A stretch of 64,000 nt of DNA from Syngnathus acus (GCF_901709675.1 NC_051108.1:806001-870000), one strand, 5' to 3'. Positions 1 through 26,311 are shown, counted from the first letter of the stretch. Translations and numbers: made by a program. The notes: a model not told the origin generated them from the sequence alone.

Positions 1-66
1 GATGAGATGAAATGAAGACTACTGGTCCTAAATGTTCCAACTGCAGTAAAAGGGCACGGCACGCAC

Positions 67-1600
67 CTTTAGCAAATTTCATGTAATGGACTCGCTTTTT
101 GGATGTCTTGGATTTCTCTTCCAGGCTGAAGCCTTTCCGCTCCTCTGGCTGAGTTTCTGTAGGGCATAAAAGAGGGAAAAAAGCATGAAAGAGAAATCTA
201 AATGAATCGTGTGCTACTTCATTTTCCCACACGTCTCGTTTGTTGCACTGCATCACCCTCTAGTGTCCCAAACAAATACAACAACATAGGCTTCACTCAA
301 AATATGCTCACACAAATAAGAAAATGTCAAGAAATCAACGCAACAGTTTCTTAATTTCTTCTCTGGAGGTGTGTAGCTTGCTAACTCGAGTTTTGGTTCA
401 TAACGCAAGTCAGAAAAATGTGTCTTTTATTACCAGAGTTGTTTTGGCCATGACAGTTGTTGAGCTGAGCAAGGAGGTCGTTAAAATCATCCTGGTGTGC
501 GATCCAGTTGTCCTGGAGAAAAAAAGCAGTTCAAGTGAATCGGTAGAGAAATACACACCGAGACAACTCGTGCACTCGCAAGGCATATTCTGTTTTCAGG
601 AAGGGAAAACAAACAAAGGTTAAGTGAAAGACAAGCTCACCTCCTGGCTGACGCCAGCTCCGAGGCCATGGGTGTTGTTTTTCACTTTTACTTTGACGTG
701 CTCGGCGTCACCTTGCTCACGTTTGCCCAGGCCCTACATGCGACAGAGGAGTCCACTCAAGTCAAAATCATTTCTCATTTTTTGATATCCATTTCTATTG
801 AATTGAATATACATTCATTGCATGTGGTGAATGGGATTTTTATTTCTAAAGTTGTCATTGAACGCTTCCAAATGCATCATATGAACCAAGAGGGTAGCTG
901 GGTCACGCACCTTGCCCTTGGCCCAGCCCATACGTTCCATCAGCTTTTGCCCAAACCTAGAATCGTCATTGCTCCAAGTACTGTTCCGTGGGTCCACCGA
1001 CCACTTTTGCTTTCTACGGGCTGAAAATCAGAGCAGCATTTCCACAAGAGGAATTACTTTTAGAAAATTCATTAACACTGCCAAAGTCAATGCAAGTGAT
1101 CGGGGAGGGGGGTTCGGTTTTGTATGCAGGCAGGTTTTTCGGGGAGTGTGCATTGTAACAAAAACGTGTATTGTATTTACGCGTTGTTTTAGTTACAGGT
1201 GTACGACAGTAACATTTCAGAGTCCGTACTTTGAAGGCTTAACTGTAGCCTCCTCTATACGTCTTTTTCATCCGTGAAACAAAGCTGAGTAACAAATAAG
1301 CTAAGAATCACACTACGTTACATTATAGTAAGAAGAACAAAGTGTAATAAAACATTTATAACGAGAACAGGCACGCTTTAAATGACGACACACGTGCCCA
1401 CTGTCAGAGAAGCTAATGTTAGCCTTTGGCACTTTTGGCGCTATTTTGACGGACAGGCACTGTTGTTCGATTCATTTAAAGGTTTATCACTTGATACACG
1501 AACAGACACATTACTGGGAAAAAGAAAATCGTCAAATATCCATAAAAACAGCGAATCAAACGAATAAATAGATGTCCTTACTTTCGGCGAGCATGGACAT
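67..1600 (-). CDS. pinx1: PINX1, PIN2/TERF1-interacting telomerase inhibitor 1 (5' part, five exons)
   Basis: Coding exons on the minus strand are 1582-1600, 911-1020, 641-733, 434-512 and 67-156; the rest of the gene runs off the left edge. They join in frame to 130 residues. The start MSMLAE and the following W-S-V-D-P-R-N-S-x-W-S are the PINX1 N-terminus. A G-patch follows (roughly residues 25-70) with F-G-Q-K-L-M-E-R-M-G-W, G-K-G-L-G and H-G-L-G-A-G, then DNWIAHQDDFNDLLAQLN and the basic segment ending VHYMKFAKG. Every intron has GT-AG ends; exon 1 is only 19 coding bases. The family protein is a nucleolar G-patch factor that binds TERF1 and the telomerase catalytic subunit and assists rRNA maturation. 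The C-terminal telomerase-inhibitory region is not in the window. Identity is certain from the conserved blocks; exact borders are my reading of splice sites. Confidence 0.93.
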
Positions 1601-3734
1601 CCTGAGGGTCTTAAACCGGCTTCATGTGTAGGAGTCTCACAAGATGCCTGACGAGAATAACACGGCGTCTTATCGGTTGCCTGTTTAAAATCATTTTTGC
1701 AATATCCATCCATCCATTTTCAATAATGTCGTGTATATCACAGAGAGCGTATAGTGATGTTATTTTTTTATGTATTTGTTCTTGGATAAGTTTTTAAATA
1801 CAGGAACTTTTTAAATGTTTGCTGTTTTATAAACAAAACAACAGAGGGCGCCACATCCATAGAAAAGAGACGTTTATCACCATTCAAGTTCAATGAACCC
1901 GAAAGCCCTCCGCTGCCATTTATAGGGGGGTGAAGGGGGGTCACATGCATTGAAGAAAAAAATAATAAAACTGGACACTTCACCAAGCGTAATACAATTT
2001 TGCAGCAGTTTATAATTTCATGACTTGGACACTGAGAGCTGCACTTGAATATGGCCTCTTGTTCTGACAACCCAAAACAGCCAACTGCAGTCCTTTGGCT
2101 CAGCTGGTTTCCTGGGCAATATTCTTGTCCCCCTTTTTATGTAACTGGCTATTTGCAAGGCGACATTTTGGCCTAAATGCTTATGATTTAAAAGTATGAT
2201 TCACAAGGCGAGTCCAAGGCGTTTCCTTGGGAGCTCACTTGGACGTATAATTTTGGGTCATTTTGCGGCCTTAATTGTCAAAATAATGTCTTTGAGCGGA
2301 TGAAAACAAACCGCGCCCTCGAGTTACTAAAATGTAAACGAAAATGTTTGCCTCTGTATCAAGAAGCACGGGGCAATAACAAACAGTGTTGACTTCCTGG
2401 ATAGTTGAAGTCGTCCAGCGAGATTCTGCAGGAATGCTGGATGCAAGCGTTCTTGGACAGCTGACCCAAAAGAGGTGTATAGACAACTAAGCCAGTGGAG
2501 CAAAAACACACTTAGTGCACTTTCACTCTTCTCTATTTAGGTGAACTTGCAGAGTAACTAGGCCCTGACCCACTTTGAACTGCAACAGGTTTTTATTATG
2601 ATTATTTCGTTATTATTCTAAAATGAATGTGACAAAAACTCCTTGATGGAAGCTCTTGAAAGCAACAAAAAACGGTCGCTTCTCTCTAACATGCAGTCTG
2701 CTTTTACATGCCGACCCCACGGGGTGGTGACGGTTGTGTGGGCCTCCGTTGCCACGGCAACAGGTCTACGGCGCTCAATTGTTATGGATCTCTCGCACCC
2801 CCCTCTCGTCTGCTCCCATGTAAGCCAGGGCACACAGTGGGAATCTTCTTACAGCCGCCGGAGCACTGGGAGCCTTCCCATTGGCTGACGGGAGCCAAGC
2901 CTGCGGCTTACATAAGTGCCTTGAAAAGGAAGGACTCCCCCCAGTTCAACCACCCCGATGACCTTTGTTGCTGCGTGAGAAACGACCGACTTTGCGTCTT
3001 TTCTTGGAAGGCAACATTTAAACCTCAGAATGTTCACCCAACGTATACACAACTCACAATTTGGGCTTTGCAGAACAAAAATATACATGGAAAAAAAGTT
3101 AGTATGCAAGCCCACTAGCTAGCAGTGTCATGTTTTCAATTGTATTCTTTAATACTATAAAATGGTCCGATGGCTTGTTACCTAAAAGCCACAGAACTTT
3201 TTTTTCCCCTCTGAACCTGTTTTGAAGGCCATTCAAGAGTCACTCGTTCACCAGCGTGACTGCACACGGAATTCATTTCAAAGTCAACTATTATTGTCGC
3301 GTGATGCTTCTCATCTTTCGTTCGTCTTTGCTTCACATGCACACACACGCGGAAAGGCTCATGGGATTACATAAACTCCTGCGTCAAGATCAAAATAGCG
3401 CTACATACTAACCTCAGGCAAACCGGTTGCCGCCTGTCAAGACTTACAAAACCATATCAAAGTCAGGCTGGAAAGGTTCCATAGTTGGCCGACAAAACGA
3501 CAACGTAGCAAAACTACTAATGAAGCTGCTTGTGAGCTGTGGCCATCCCACATTTTGGAAGATGAAAAACCTGAACAGGTGTGCAAAGCCGCAGGGCAAG
3601 TACGGAAATGTCAAGACTGCGCCCAGTGCACAATTTTGCTTATCTGCTCTTTGAAGTGTTTCAATTCGAAACCATGAATGTCTAGTAAATCAGGATAAAA
3701 ATAGAAATGGGGCCAAAATATGCCAAAAAAGTAG
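1601..3734. other. Intergenic between pinx1 start and the tdh 3' end
   Basis: I see no convincing exon on either strand. The right part beyond about 3.0 kb may include tdh 3' flank. A perfect RFX X-box lies at 2748-2761 (separate entry). Short open frames around 2.6-3.1 kb show no recognisable protein and no splice partner, so I treat them as chance. Confidence 0.5.
2748..2761 (+). promoter_or_regulatory. RFX X-box motif
   Basis: GTTGCCACGGCAAC fits the RFX-factor consensus GTNRCC-N2-RGYAAC at every constrained position. It lies about 1.15 kb upstream of the pinx1 start codon, so a role for pinx1 is only a guess. Binding is inferred from the motif alone. Confidence 0.5.
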
Positions 3735-3740
3735 TTTATT
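3735..3740 (-). terminator. Poly(A) signal, probably of tdh
   Basis: AATAAA on the minus strand, about 410 bases beyond the tdh stop codon. It is the first canonical signal I noticed downstream. A (GA)n tract at about 4014-4041 lies in the implied 3' UTR. Confidence 0.5.
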
Positions 3741-4146
3741 GTCCACAAAAATATTGTAACAGCAGAAAAGAAACAAAGAAAGCAGTTTTTCCCTGAAAAT
3801 AACGCAGACAGAATGTTGACAAGCTTTTTCGTAACCATTTACACATCTCAGACAAAAAAAATAATCAATTGGAAATATTAAAAGAGCTTTCACTGAACAC
3901 CAATAGAAAGAATAAATTATATTGTGGAATAAACAAAAGAATTCTGCAAAAGTATTTCTCAGCACACCTCCTTGCACAGGATTGCTTTTTCTAAAGGGCA
4001 CCGCGAGCGAGCAAGAGAGAGAGAGAGAAAAAGAGAGAGAAAACGACTATGTACACAGGCCACCACCTCAAGTGTGTATCCCTCTTTGGTCATTCTATAC
4101 ACTATGTACAAAAAAGCTGCGTTAGCTTAGCTCAGGCGCCGCGCGG

Positions 4147-5867
<1,721 letters not shown>

Positions 5868-5876
5868 ACTTGTAAC

Positions 5877-7320
5877 CTGTAAGGGTCGATTCATATTTCG
5901 TCACACTGGGTGGAAAATACATTTGACTGCTAGCGTTTGTGCATCTTTGAAAGGCCCCGTTGTGACCATGTTTTGGCCACACGGGATCTTTTCCATGTCT
6001 CGAGAATGCAAATATTGACCAAGCTAATGTAGAAGCGGCGGTGGACAACATGCTCTCTCTCTCTCTCTCTCACAGATGAGTGAAGACGAGCAAGCTGCAT
6101 TTTAATATAAACAAAATGGACTCCCAAATTTCAAAACTTACGAGTTAAAATTCTACAAATGTAGAAAAATGACATATTGATGTGGAGTTTCCTGTAATTT
6201 GCCCTCGACTCAACGCAGATGACATCTTCCATTTTCTTTTGATTCGACAAAAACTCGCTGAACTAACATCAAGGACACATGAAATGAACAGCTCATGAAA
6301 TTGCCAGTTCTATTAAATGTACACACCGTTTCTTTTATTTGACCATTTTCGCTTATTACCACTATTTGTATGGAACATGTAAAGACTTTAAGCTCACCAC
6401 TAAGAATTTTTCCATTAATCACACGATATTTCCATCCAGTTTACGCGTTTTTGTTTTGGTGGGACAAAGTACTCACCGCGTGTAATATGCAGCTCCCGCA
6501 CAAGGAAAGAGAGGAGGAAGTGAAATAAAGTCGTTTTTATACAAGGCTGCCCTGCCTTCGGCGGCGCCCAATCAGCAAGCGAGGGCGTTTATTGGAACTG
6601 CGACCACCCGAAACATTACGCAGCAGCTCCTTTGTGTTCGCCTTTGAATGGCTGGTTGGGTGGCAGCGTTGACAGAAAAACGCCCCGCGCGCATGACGCA
6701 TAAAAGAGGCTGACGTGGTGCACAAAGGAGCCCACCAGCACCCACCACGCCATGTGGGCCGCAGTGTTGAGAAATGTCGACGCAGCCAAAACGGACGTGG
6801 CTTAAAATCATGCTGAAATTGACAAAACGCCTCCATCAAATGTTGGCCTCCTGTCATTTCTTGGCGATCGCAGTGCGTGTTAAAAAGAAGGAAGCGCACG
6901 TTCCGATACGGAAGATTGACCTCGAAAATAAAAGTGTTCTTGTTGAATTTGTGCGTACTCACCAGTTCTGGAGGCAGTCCGACTGGCTTTGGAGTTGGTC
7001 TAAACGAGTTACTCGCTCGGGCGTGTGTCGTGCGTGATGCTCTTGGTGTTATGTGAAGCCAGTGTTGCATCAGCTGCTGCTCTTTATCACAGGCCATCTG
7101 CGTTCGAGGGGAAGCCGGTCTCGTCGCTGATTGGTCGACGCCCGGAGGTGCGCCGCAGCTTGGGGCGCTGGCCGCGCCCATATGACGTCACGGCGGACTG
7201 GCGTCCGTCCGACCGTCCCTTCTCGTGAGCCTTGTGCTTGTTTACTCCCTCCTCGTACAAAACTTCCGAACACCGCTTTTTCCCCGTCATATTTGCATTT
7301 CTACTTTCCATTATTTACAC
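5877..7320. promoter_or_regulatory. tdh 5' intron, leader exon and CpG-rich promoter candidate
   Basis: The stretch upstream of the tdh start exon holds a plausible noncoding first exon ending at 6477 (donor GTGAGT at 6471-6476), a second possible donor near 6957, a (CT)n tract at about 6051-6073, a CCAAT box (CCAAT near 6570) and, further up, ATTGG at 7130-7134 and a full cAMP-response element TGACGTCA at 7183-7190 in GC-rich sequence. Which start site is used cannot be told. A 214-codon open frame on the minus strand here looks like no known protein and is probably chance in GC-rich DNA. Confidence 0.4.
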
Positions 7321-8985
7321 AATTTGCGATGATCGACTTATTCACTATTGGCCGATTTTCAAACTCCTTTTCAAGCATTTTGGCAAGTTTTAAAGAGCCA
7401 CGAGGAGCATTATATTGCCTCACTAATGCTTTGATTAGCTGTACAGATCATTTTTGGGCTCGTTACAGTAGTCATTTTATTGTTTTATTTAGTGCATCAT
7501 TTATGGCTTTAAGACCTTTGAAGAGTTTGGGAACACAATGTTTGCCTTTGTGAAATAGTACAAGCTTTTGTGTGCTTGCCCCGTGCCTTTTCATCAATGG
7601 CAGCGTAGCATAATAAAGTCCCTTTTTTGGAATGAATTCAATTAGCCATTGAACGTGATTTTGGGGAGGTGGCGTAAGTAAGATGGCATGTTTTGGATTT
7701 TCTCAAAAGTGATCATTTTGGAAATGCTCAGATTCCTTCCGACGGCGACCATGTTATGGAGGTAAACTATTCTCTCTTTTTTATAATCTCTCTATCCCCT
7801 CAAGCACCTCAAAGCACTTTGTCCGCATGAATTTCCTTTTTTACAACAGACGAGTAAGTGCCCGTCGTCCAAGAAAAAAAAACATTTGACATTGCTGGTG
7901 TGTTTGCACTTGATAGAGGACAGCCAAAGAAGCGTGACAATGTTTAGGCCAGTGGCGTGAACTCAAAGGGGCGGGACTATGGTCAACGCCAGCGCGCGAG
8001 CGGACAAACCGGCGCACCCGTTTCCCGTCGAAGCAGAATGAGGAACGATCCCGTGACAAACCCCCCCGCGAGTTAATCAGTAAGCTGACACACTTTTTCC
8101 AAAAACAAAGTTGTGTGTCACAACCTTCACGCAGTCCTTGAAGGTACGTGGAGGACGGATGTAAACAGCAGCAGCTGTCCACGGCGCCAGCTGATGCATG
8201 AAATGCAGAAATGTTCCTCCACCATTTTCATCACTTGAAAGTTTTAATGAGGCGTCATTCTGTCGTGCAAACATAAAGTAGTACAATAATTTCTGTTTGC
8301 GCAAACACACACAAACAAAACAACCATTTGCATCATGTGCGTGTGGGAACTGGAAACATACAATTTGAATTTTAAGCACAGGAATACATACGGAATGTTA
8401 TGCCACCATATTTGAGGATTGAAGTGCACGATTGCAATTCAAATCAACTTTAAGCTGCACGGTAAACCATAACAAAAATAAGATAGCTGGAAAATAATCA
8501 CATTTTCTTCTTTCTCCATGACCTGCATTGGTCAAACAAATTAGTGTTCTGCAGCGATGCTCTGAGATGAGATGACGAGTGACTCGACAATGTGACGAGA
8601 ACACCGAACGTGAAGTAGCGGCTGCGATTAACTTTGGACAATCAAGATGAAGCGTAAAAGCGCCCACTCACTGACCCCGCCTACGCTCGCTACGCTTATG
8701 TTGCCGCCGCAATAAGTCATCTTCTGCCTTATGGCAGCCAATGGTTGCTATGGTGACCAGTGGAGTGCCCCCGCAGCAACTACTTTACGTTCTGTAGGAC
8801 AGACAGGTTATGTGGGTCCGTCCGCTGTCGTGTGAGGAATGTTCGGCGCGAGCAAATGAACGGCAATGCAAAGAGCAGCCAGCCGTGTGACGTCAACATA
8901 AAACAATCGCATTGATTTGGAAGTGGATGAGGCGCGTCTGGTTTTCTACCTGCCTGCCGGCGGGCGGGCCGGCCGGCGGGCGCTT
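7321..8985. other. Intergenic / mtmr9 3' flank
   Basis: No exon recognised. The right end should contain the mtmr9 3' UTR; an ATTAAA on the minus strand near 8238-8243 is one possible signal. A perfect minus-strand RFX X-box lies at 8744-8757. Confidence 0.45.
8744..8757 (-). promoter_or_regulatory. RFX X-box motif
   Basis: Read on the minus strand the site is GTCACCATAGCAAC, a full match to GTNRCC-N2-RGYAAC. It lies about 230 bases beyond the mtmr9 stop codon, so probably in its 3' UTR or flank; any function is inference. Confidence 0.4.
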
Positions 8986-11900
8986 CTAGGGCGTTTGCAG
9001 GAGCGGATCTTGCGTCTCCAACTGGGCCAGCTGCCGGCGCAGGAGGTTGACCCGCTTCTGGAGCTCCTTGTTGTACTCGATGATGTGCACCATTTCCTCG
9101 TGGGCCTCGTCCAGGCACTTGGACGAGCGGTTCCAGCGGAGGAACACTCCTGGAACCAAACGCAAAATGCTTAGCTAACAAGGAAGTCATCCCTTGTCCT
9201 GAATGAAAATCAAATTGAGCAATTGAAGCGCAACAAAGTTATATTGACGCAGTCAATAGCTGCACCTGTAAGTCATAAATGTTCCTTATGACTTGCGAGC
9301 TATTTTTTATGAGGCGGCCATTAATACCGGCCGGAAATGTCAACATGTGCTTTTATTGACTTTATCGCAACTCGCAGGCACACAAGGGTCCTTGTGTTTT
9401 TCCAAAATGTGTCAGGTGGTAAACAAATACACGCGGACACAAAAATAAACGTGTGGCGCACCGAACGGCTCGGCATGCAAATGTATGCACCCCCCCGACC
9501 CCTGAGCGCCGCAATGTTCTCACGTGTCGGCCGGCGGGTGAGCGAGCAAGTTCAAGCAATGTGAACAATCCGCAACATGCGAAAAGCGCCGACAGTCATA
9601 CGAAGGCTCGCCTATTCGAACGAACACGTGAGCGCGCCACGGAACATGGAGTTTCACCACATACTTTGTTTTTATGAATGTGGTCTCCATTCCAAACCCT
9701 TTTAATCTTATCTCTGATGATGTGGACCACAGCTTGGTGATTTGGCCCAACACATTGTTTTCACTAAAACATACGTGTGTCTATCGATGCTTTCTAACCA
9801 AGCAGTTTTGCTCGAAAAAGAAAGATGGTGTGATGCCTCACACCCGACGGAATCAAGCTGACTTGAGAAGCCTCAAACATGCCGCATTGGCTCATCAGGA
9901 CGACAGCGACCCCTTGTGGAACATTTGGCTGACACTTGGTCTTTTCTTATTGATGTGGTTTTGCATCTTACCCTCCCACAGCAGCAGGCTCTGCGGGGCC
10001 ACCGAGGGCCAGATGACCAGACCGTTGGCCTCGTAGAGCGGGTTGCACAGACGCTCCAGCTCCTGCGGCCGATTCACCCACGACCACAGCGACGCCGTCT
10101 TGTCAGACACGGACAGTTTGGCCCTGTGGGGAACAGTGATGGGGAGGCCGGAGGAGGACCGAGGGCAGGCAGGCAGGCGCAGCGTGACGAGTTGCTGGCT
10201 TTACCTCTCTGCCGCACTGTTGCCCAGAAAAGTGCCAAACTGGGAAGCGTACGAGTGCTCAAAAAGCAGCACCAGGAAGGACTCGCCAAACTCAAAGGAA
10301 CAGGGAAACTGCCGGAGGATCTGCCACACGCAGTCCAGGAAGAGCAGGAAGACGGGAGCCTCCTGGCGAGGTTTGCCGCTGGAATAGGCCGACTGGGCGC
10401 AACGCTGCTGGAAGGGGTGACCCGCCTGGAGACGAGACAAGTTGTCAACTGGTTTGCGTGCTTCCAAATGGCCCGTCTGAAGAGAGCGGAGCTCGCCTGG
10501 AGCCACTCCCGCTCCACCAGGCCCTGGAAGCCTCGGATGGTCCTGCAGCCCGGATCCAAGATGATCTGAGCCAAGGAGGCGATTTGGAGAGTGGAGTCGG
10601 TGCCTTCTGTGCCGTGGACGAGGACGGACGCTCCCTCCCTGAGACGCAGCATACATAGCGTAAGAAATCAGCAAACACGAAATCAAAACGGAGTCAAGAA
10701 GCACGGAACCTGTCGATGCACTGGGCTGCCAGGCAGGCGGTGGTCAGGATCTCCTTGACGTGGCCCAGCCAGTTGGACGCCTCCAGCTTGCTGAGCCAGC
10801 GGTCCATGTTGTGCGACTGGTCGTTACATGCCTCCACCAGCTTGATCAGACTTTCCTGCAGAACACCGAACCTGAAACAATGAAACAAGGAGCGCTTACT
10901 GAATAAAGCTTGTCGGGTTGTGCCGAGTCCCACTCTGACCCACTGTGGTCGTACGGTGTTCCACAAGGTTCAATTTGGGGGCCCCTGCTGTTTTCATTGC
11001 ATTTGCTGGGTTCCAACTGAAGGAAATGTGGCCTTGTTTTCTGGTGTTGTTTGAAATGGCCAGCACCTTTCGATGGCCTTGTGGATCCTCCTCCACTGCG
11101 GGTAGTTGGCCTCGGACTCGAAGCCTCCTCCTTTGGCTTTGGCCTGCTGGGCCACGTTGATGGCGCGCGTGTCGATGACGTAGCCGCGCTTGCCTGGCCT
11201 CAGGGTGGCGTTGATGAGCTTCTCGTCTTCCTTGCACCGCCGCCCGTTGGTGCCGGTGAGAGGCTGAGCCGCTCGCATCATCACCTGCGACGCACATCCA
11301 ACACTTGAGTTGCCACTCGACACAAAGTACAGACGCTTTGTTTGCTCACCATGCCGTTCTTCTTGTGGTAGTAGCTGAGCACGGGAAAGCGGCCGCCGTG
11401 ACGGAACGATGCCGCCACTCTCAGCGAGTCGTCATCGATGCCCTTGGGCACCGCCAGCAGGGGAGGATAGGATGGGCACACGCTGAAGTCCTTGTTGACT
11501 TCACTCAGCCGCCACTCATCGGTCTGACAGAGGAAATCGGAATAAAAATACATCTTTTTAAACATGTTACATTCAATTTGAAATATTTGTATTGTCTTGT
11601 TCAAGGTGACTCGGGTAGGGCCATGCTCAAGCACCCGCCATTGCTCTACTGCATTTCCTACCATGGACTCAAGGTCTTTAAAAGCATCTTGAGGACGGAA
11701 ACAATTCCATCCGTCATGGATAACCTCGAACATGGGCCGGTAGAAGAAAGGGTACATCAGGGAGACGGAATCAAGTGTCGAGAGGGCCTGGAGAGCAATG
11801 AAGATGAGCAAAGTATCGCTTCGTTCCAGCTTCTTTTGTTCCATGCATTTCTTTTTACCTCAGTCGAGCTAACAATGTTGATACACTCCTCCATACCAGG

Positions 11901-12229
11901 AATATCCAGCTGGATCACTCTCAGGTCTTTACATTTGACTATGATCCTACCTATAGAACCTACAAACCTGTAAGAGAGTCAATATTTCATGTCATGAGAT
12001 GTCACACGAAACAAAACAATGTTTACAATGTTCAGTAGAGGAAAAACCTCTTTTCTATGGAGTCAATGTTGGAGTGAAGCAGCCACAGCTCCTCCGTGTT
12101 GTCCTGCCTGGAGGAGAGGATGAGGTGGTGGCCCGTCAGGCACAAGGTTCCCTCCACGGTGGGCATAAAGGGCCGATGGAGGACCACCCCGTCCACCCGG
12201 GGCGTCTTGATCAACTCTGCAAACTCCAT
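8986..12229 (-). CDS. mtmr9: Myotubularin-related protein 9 (catalytically inactive phosphatase)
   Basis: Ten coding exons on the minus strand: 12048-12229, 11859-11967, 11662-11787, 11350-11523, 11067-11284, 10710-10871, 10497-10638, 10205-10425, 9972-10123 and 8986-9149. They join to 549 residues, the usual vertebrate length. The N-terminus [13 protein letters not shown] opens the PH-GRAM domain; the myotubularin phosphatase-like domain follows, and the last exon encodes a heptad-rich coiled coil with [10 protein letters not shown]. At the active-site loop (about residues 332-338) the sequence is H-G-T-E-G-T-D, so the catalytic cysteine and arginine of the C-x5-R motif are absent. That agrees with the known role of MTMR9 as an inactive partner that binds and stimulates MTMR6 and MTMR8 on phosphoinositides. 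The intron after 10497 begins with GC (see 10426-10496). A LINE fragment sits in the intron at 10955-11011. Confidence 0.96.
10426..10496 (-). other. GC-AG intron of mtmr9, 71 bp
   Basis: Exon 7 ends W-L-Q with CAG followed by gcgagc, and the next exon starts A-G-H-P-F-Q-Q after ctccag. The peptide across the junction ([20 protein letters not shown]) is strongly conserved in vertebrate MTMR9, so the borders are well fixed, and no GT lies at the donor. GC donors normally need an otherwise good consensus; here CAG precedes the cut and the +4 to +6 bases are AGC. Confidence 0.8.
10955..11011 (+). mobile_element. LINE reverse-transcriptase fragment (L2-like)
   Basis: Inside an mtmr9 intron the plus strand reads [19 protein letters not shown], the signature VPQGSxLGPLLF segment of non-LTR reverse transcriptases as seen in teleost L2-type LINEs. 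Only about 57 bases can be recognised. It is a dead scrap, opposite in strand to mtmr9. Confidence 0.6.
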
Positions 12230-24014
<11,785 letters not shown>

Positions 24015-24221
24015 AGGGCGCGCTCTCACCCCGCTCCTTGGAGCCTCAGCCCTCTCGGTCCACCTTTGTGAGACCTTTCACTCTTTTATTTGGGGAGAAA
24101 TGAGCAAACATCGCAGAGAGGATATCACAGGTTGGGCCTGTGGATGAGTGTATAGATAACACATGAATGTTTCATGATGAAATTGCTCTCATGCATTATT
24201 CCGTAGAGCGACTTGCGTGAA

Positions 24222-24285
24222 GGGCAAGGCGGGCAAGGCGGGCAAGGCGGGCAAGGCGGGCAAGGCGGGCAAGGCGGGCAAGGCG
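24222..24285 (+). repeat. 9-bp minisatellite (GGGCAAGGC)7
   Basis: Seven near-perfect head-to-tail copies of GGGCAAGGC, directly adjacent without spacers, in the presumed xkr6 3' UTR about 210 bases after the stop. On the minus strand it would read as Pro-Pro-Cys repeats, but there is no start, splice or conservation context for a protein. Confidence 0.95.
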
Positions 24286-26305
24286 GACGCTTTGCCGTCC
24301 GACACGGGGAATGTTGGAGGAGCGCGTCAGAGGGTGACGGCCTTTTGCACATCCGACTTTCACTGCCATTCTTTATGTAAATAAGGCCAACATTGATCGT
24401 GTTTACCGAGACCCTCGGGGGGGGGGGGAGCGCCGCCATCCCGGCTGTTGCTATTTCTGCTCCAAAATCCTCAATCGTAATCACATCATGTATGGTGAGA
24501 GAGGCAAAGAGAAGCACACTGACCTTCAATCAGTTCCACCCTTTCATGAAATCTTTTCATTGCACATCGCCCTCTGGTGGAGGAAAGGCACAATTGAAAA
24601 GAGCCATCAATGTAGCTGAACGGAAAGAGCGCATTTTCCAAGGGAGACATTTGAAACACATTGCAGGTTGCGTCATCGGGCAAAGACGGCCGTCCGCGAA
24701 CCCTCCACCATTCCCTTCACATTTTTCTTTCATTCTTGACAAATGCTTTTTGCATTGTTGACCAACCATTTTCCATACCTGTGGACAACGCACAGCAAGA
24801 GCGCTTCTGCAAGAAGCTCCTTCTCCTCAGTCCTTGTTGTGCCTTCTAACGTTCGGGGTGCTTCGGTCCGGTCCGGTCCGCAAATTGCGAGGCCTCCTCC
24901 TTTACATAACTCGTGTTCCTCGATCCTCGCCAAATCCCAGCTGCTTTTCTCGCTGCGTTTGCTTTGGACCAGATGACGACTTTCTTGAGACCCCCGACAA
25001 CTTGTCGTCATTCCTCGGTTTCGTTGGAGGTTCGTTTGCAGATGAAGAAGAAAACAAAACCATGTTCAATGCAAATAATTACCAATCCACAGCCAAACTG
25101 TTTATGAACTTTATTGTTTGAAAAAAACTTTATATGGTCTCTGGTGACGTGCAAACGGTGAGGTCACGGAAGGAGGATAAATTGGAAACCTGATGGGTTA
25201 AAAATTGCTCAACGCTCCGGTCAATGATTGTTGACTATTTTTGTATGCATTTGCCAGTTTTCTTCCGCTTACAAAAAAAAAACAATCTGGCTGTCAGCAT
25301 AAAACAAGAAAGTGCTGTGCAGCAGAAGGGTGTGCTCTGATGTCTCCGTCACAGCACAGGAAAAAGAACGAATGCATTTACAAGCTGGTGCTGAACCAAC
25401 TCATCCAGTGGTGCTAATGCCAAGTTCACTTTTGGGGCTTTCTCAAGAGCATAAAAACAAAAAAAAAGTGAGACAGCCCAGAAACAACTAGCCGTGATGC
25501 TCTCAAGCGCCAGCACCTCAATCTACACACTGAATCTACCGCAAAACTCTCTATGGTGCCATTTTTATTTGCCACAGCTCGTCTTCACGTGGTCTTATGA
25601 TGTTCGCGGCATACAGTTGTTTTGTGTTTGTTTTTATCTGGGACAATGAGAAAATGGATTTTGGAGCACAAACTACAGATGGAAATTTAAAAAAAAAAAA
25701 AAAAAGTCTATATACCTAGAACGTGATTGCTGTGTTGTAACTTCCTGTCATCTATATGTCCTTTTATCTGTGTGTATCTAATTTTTATTTTTTAATAATC
25801 GTAGACTTGGCTGTGACATTTTATCGGAACATGGATTTGATATTGCAACCGAGCAACTATGGGTGTCATGTCAATTGCTGCTAATTTACAAATGGTTATG
25901 AAAAAAAAAATTGTTGCTTTTCTTGATATTCCCTCAATTTCCAGGTTGTGTTAGCTTGTGGGTGTGTTTTTAAATAATCTCTGGGTTATATGATTTTCAT
26001 GGATGCCATATATATGTACATATATATATGACACAGTGTGAGGATATTTTGTGCTGGTTAAATATAAGTATGATTAAATAATTAATGGGGATGGGGAGAG
26101 AAAAAAAAAGCAAGGCTGATGTCCAGTATTGTACCTTTTTGCCCTGTTGTCGGGAATAATATGAATATAATTAATAACATATGGTGCTAACGTTCATTTT
26201 GTATGGTTTTTTTTTTGTTATAGAAGAAATGACAACTATTATGCTAAAAATATAATGTCAAGCCTTACTGTAGATTCATGAGACTGTTCATCCCAGAAGA
26301 GAAAA

Positions 26306-26311
26306 AATAAA
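26306..26311 (+). terminator. Poly(A) signal of xkr6
   Basis: AATAAA at the end of the AT-rich 3' UTR; a second AATAAA follows at 26378-26383. Either could serve; the next gene's start codon is only about 470 bases on. Confidence 0.6.

Noticed and set aside
6537-7181. 214-codon minus-strand frame upstream of tdh
   Set aside because: No recognisable domain, no matching splice partners, and it lies in GC-rich promoter-like DNA where long chance frames are common.
24222-24285. Possible CRISPR-like array
   Set aside because: Units are nine bases long and directly adjacent, without spacers; the setting is a vertebrate 3' UTR. It is a minisatellite.
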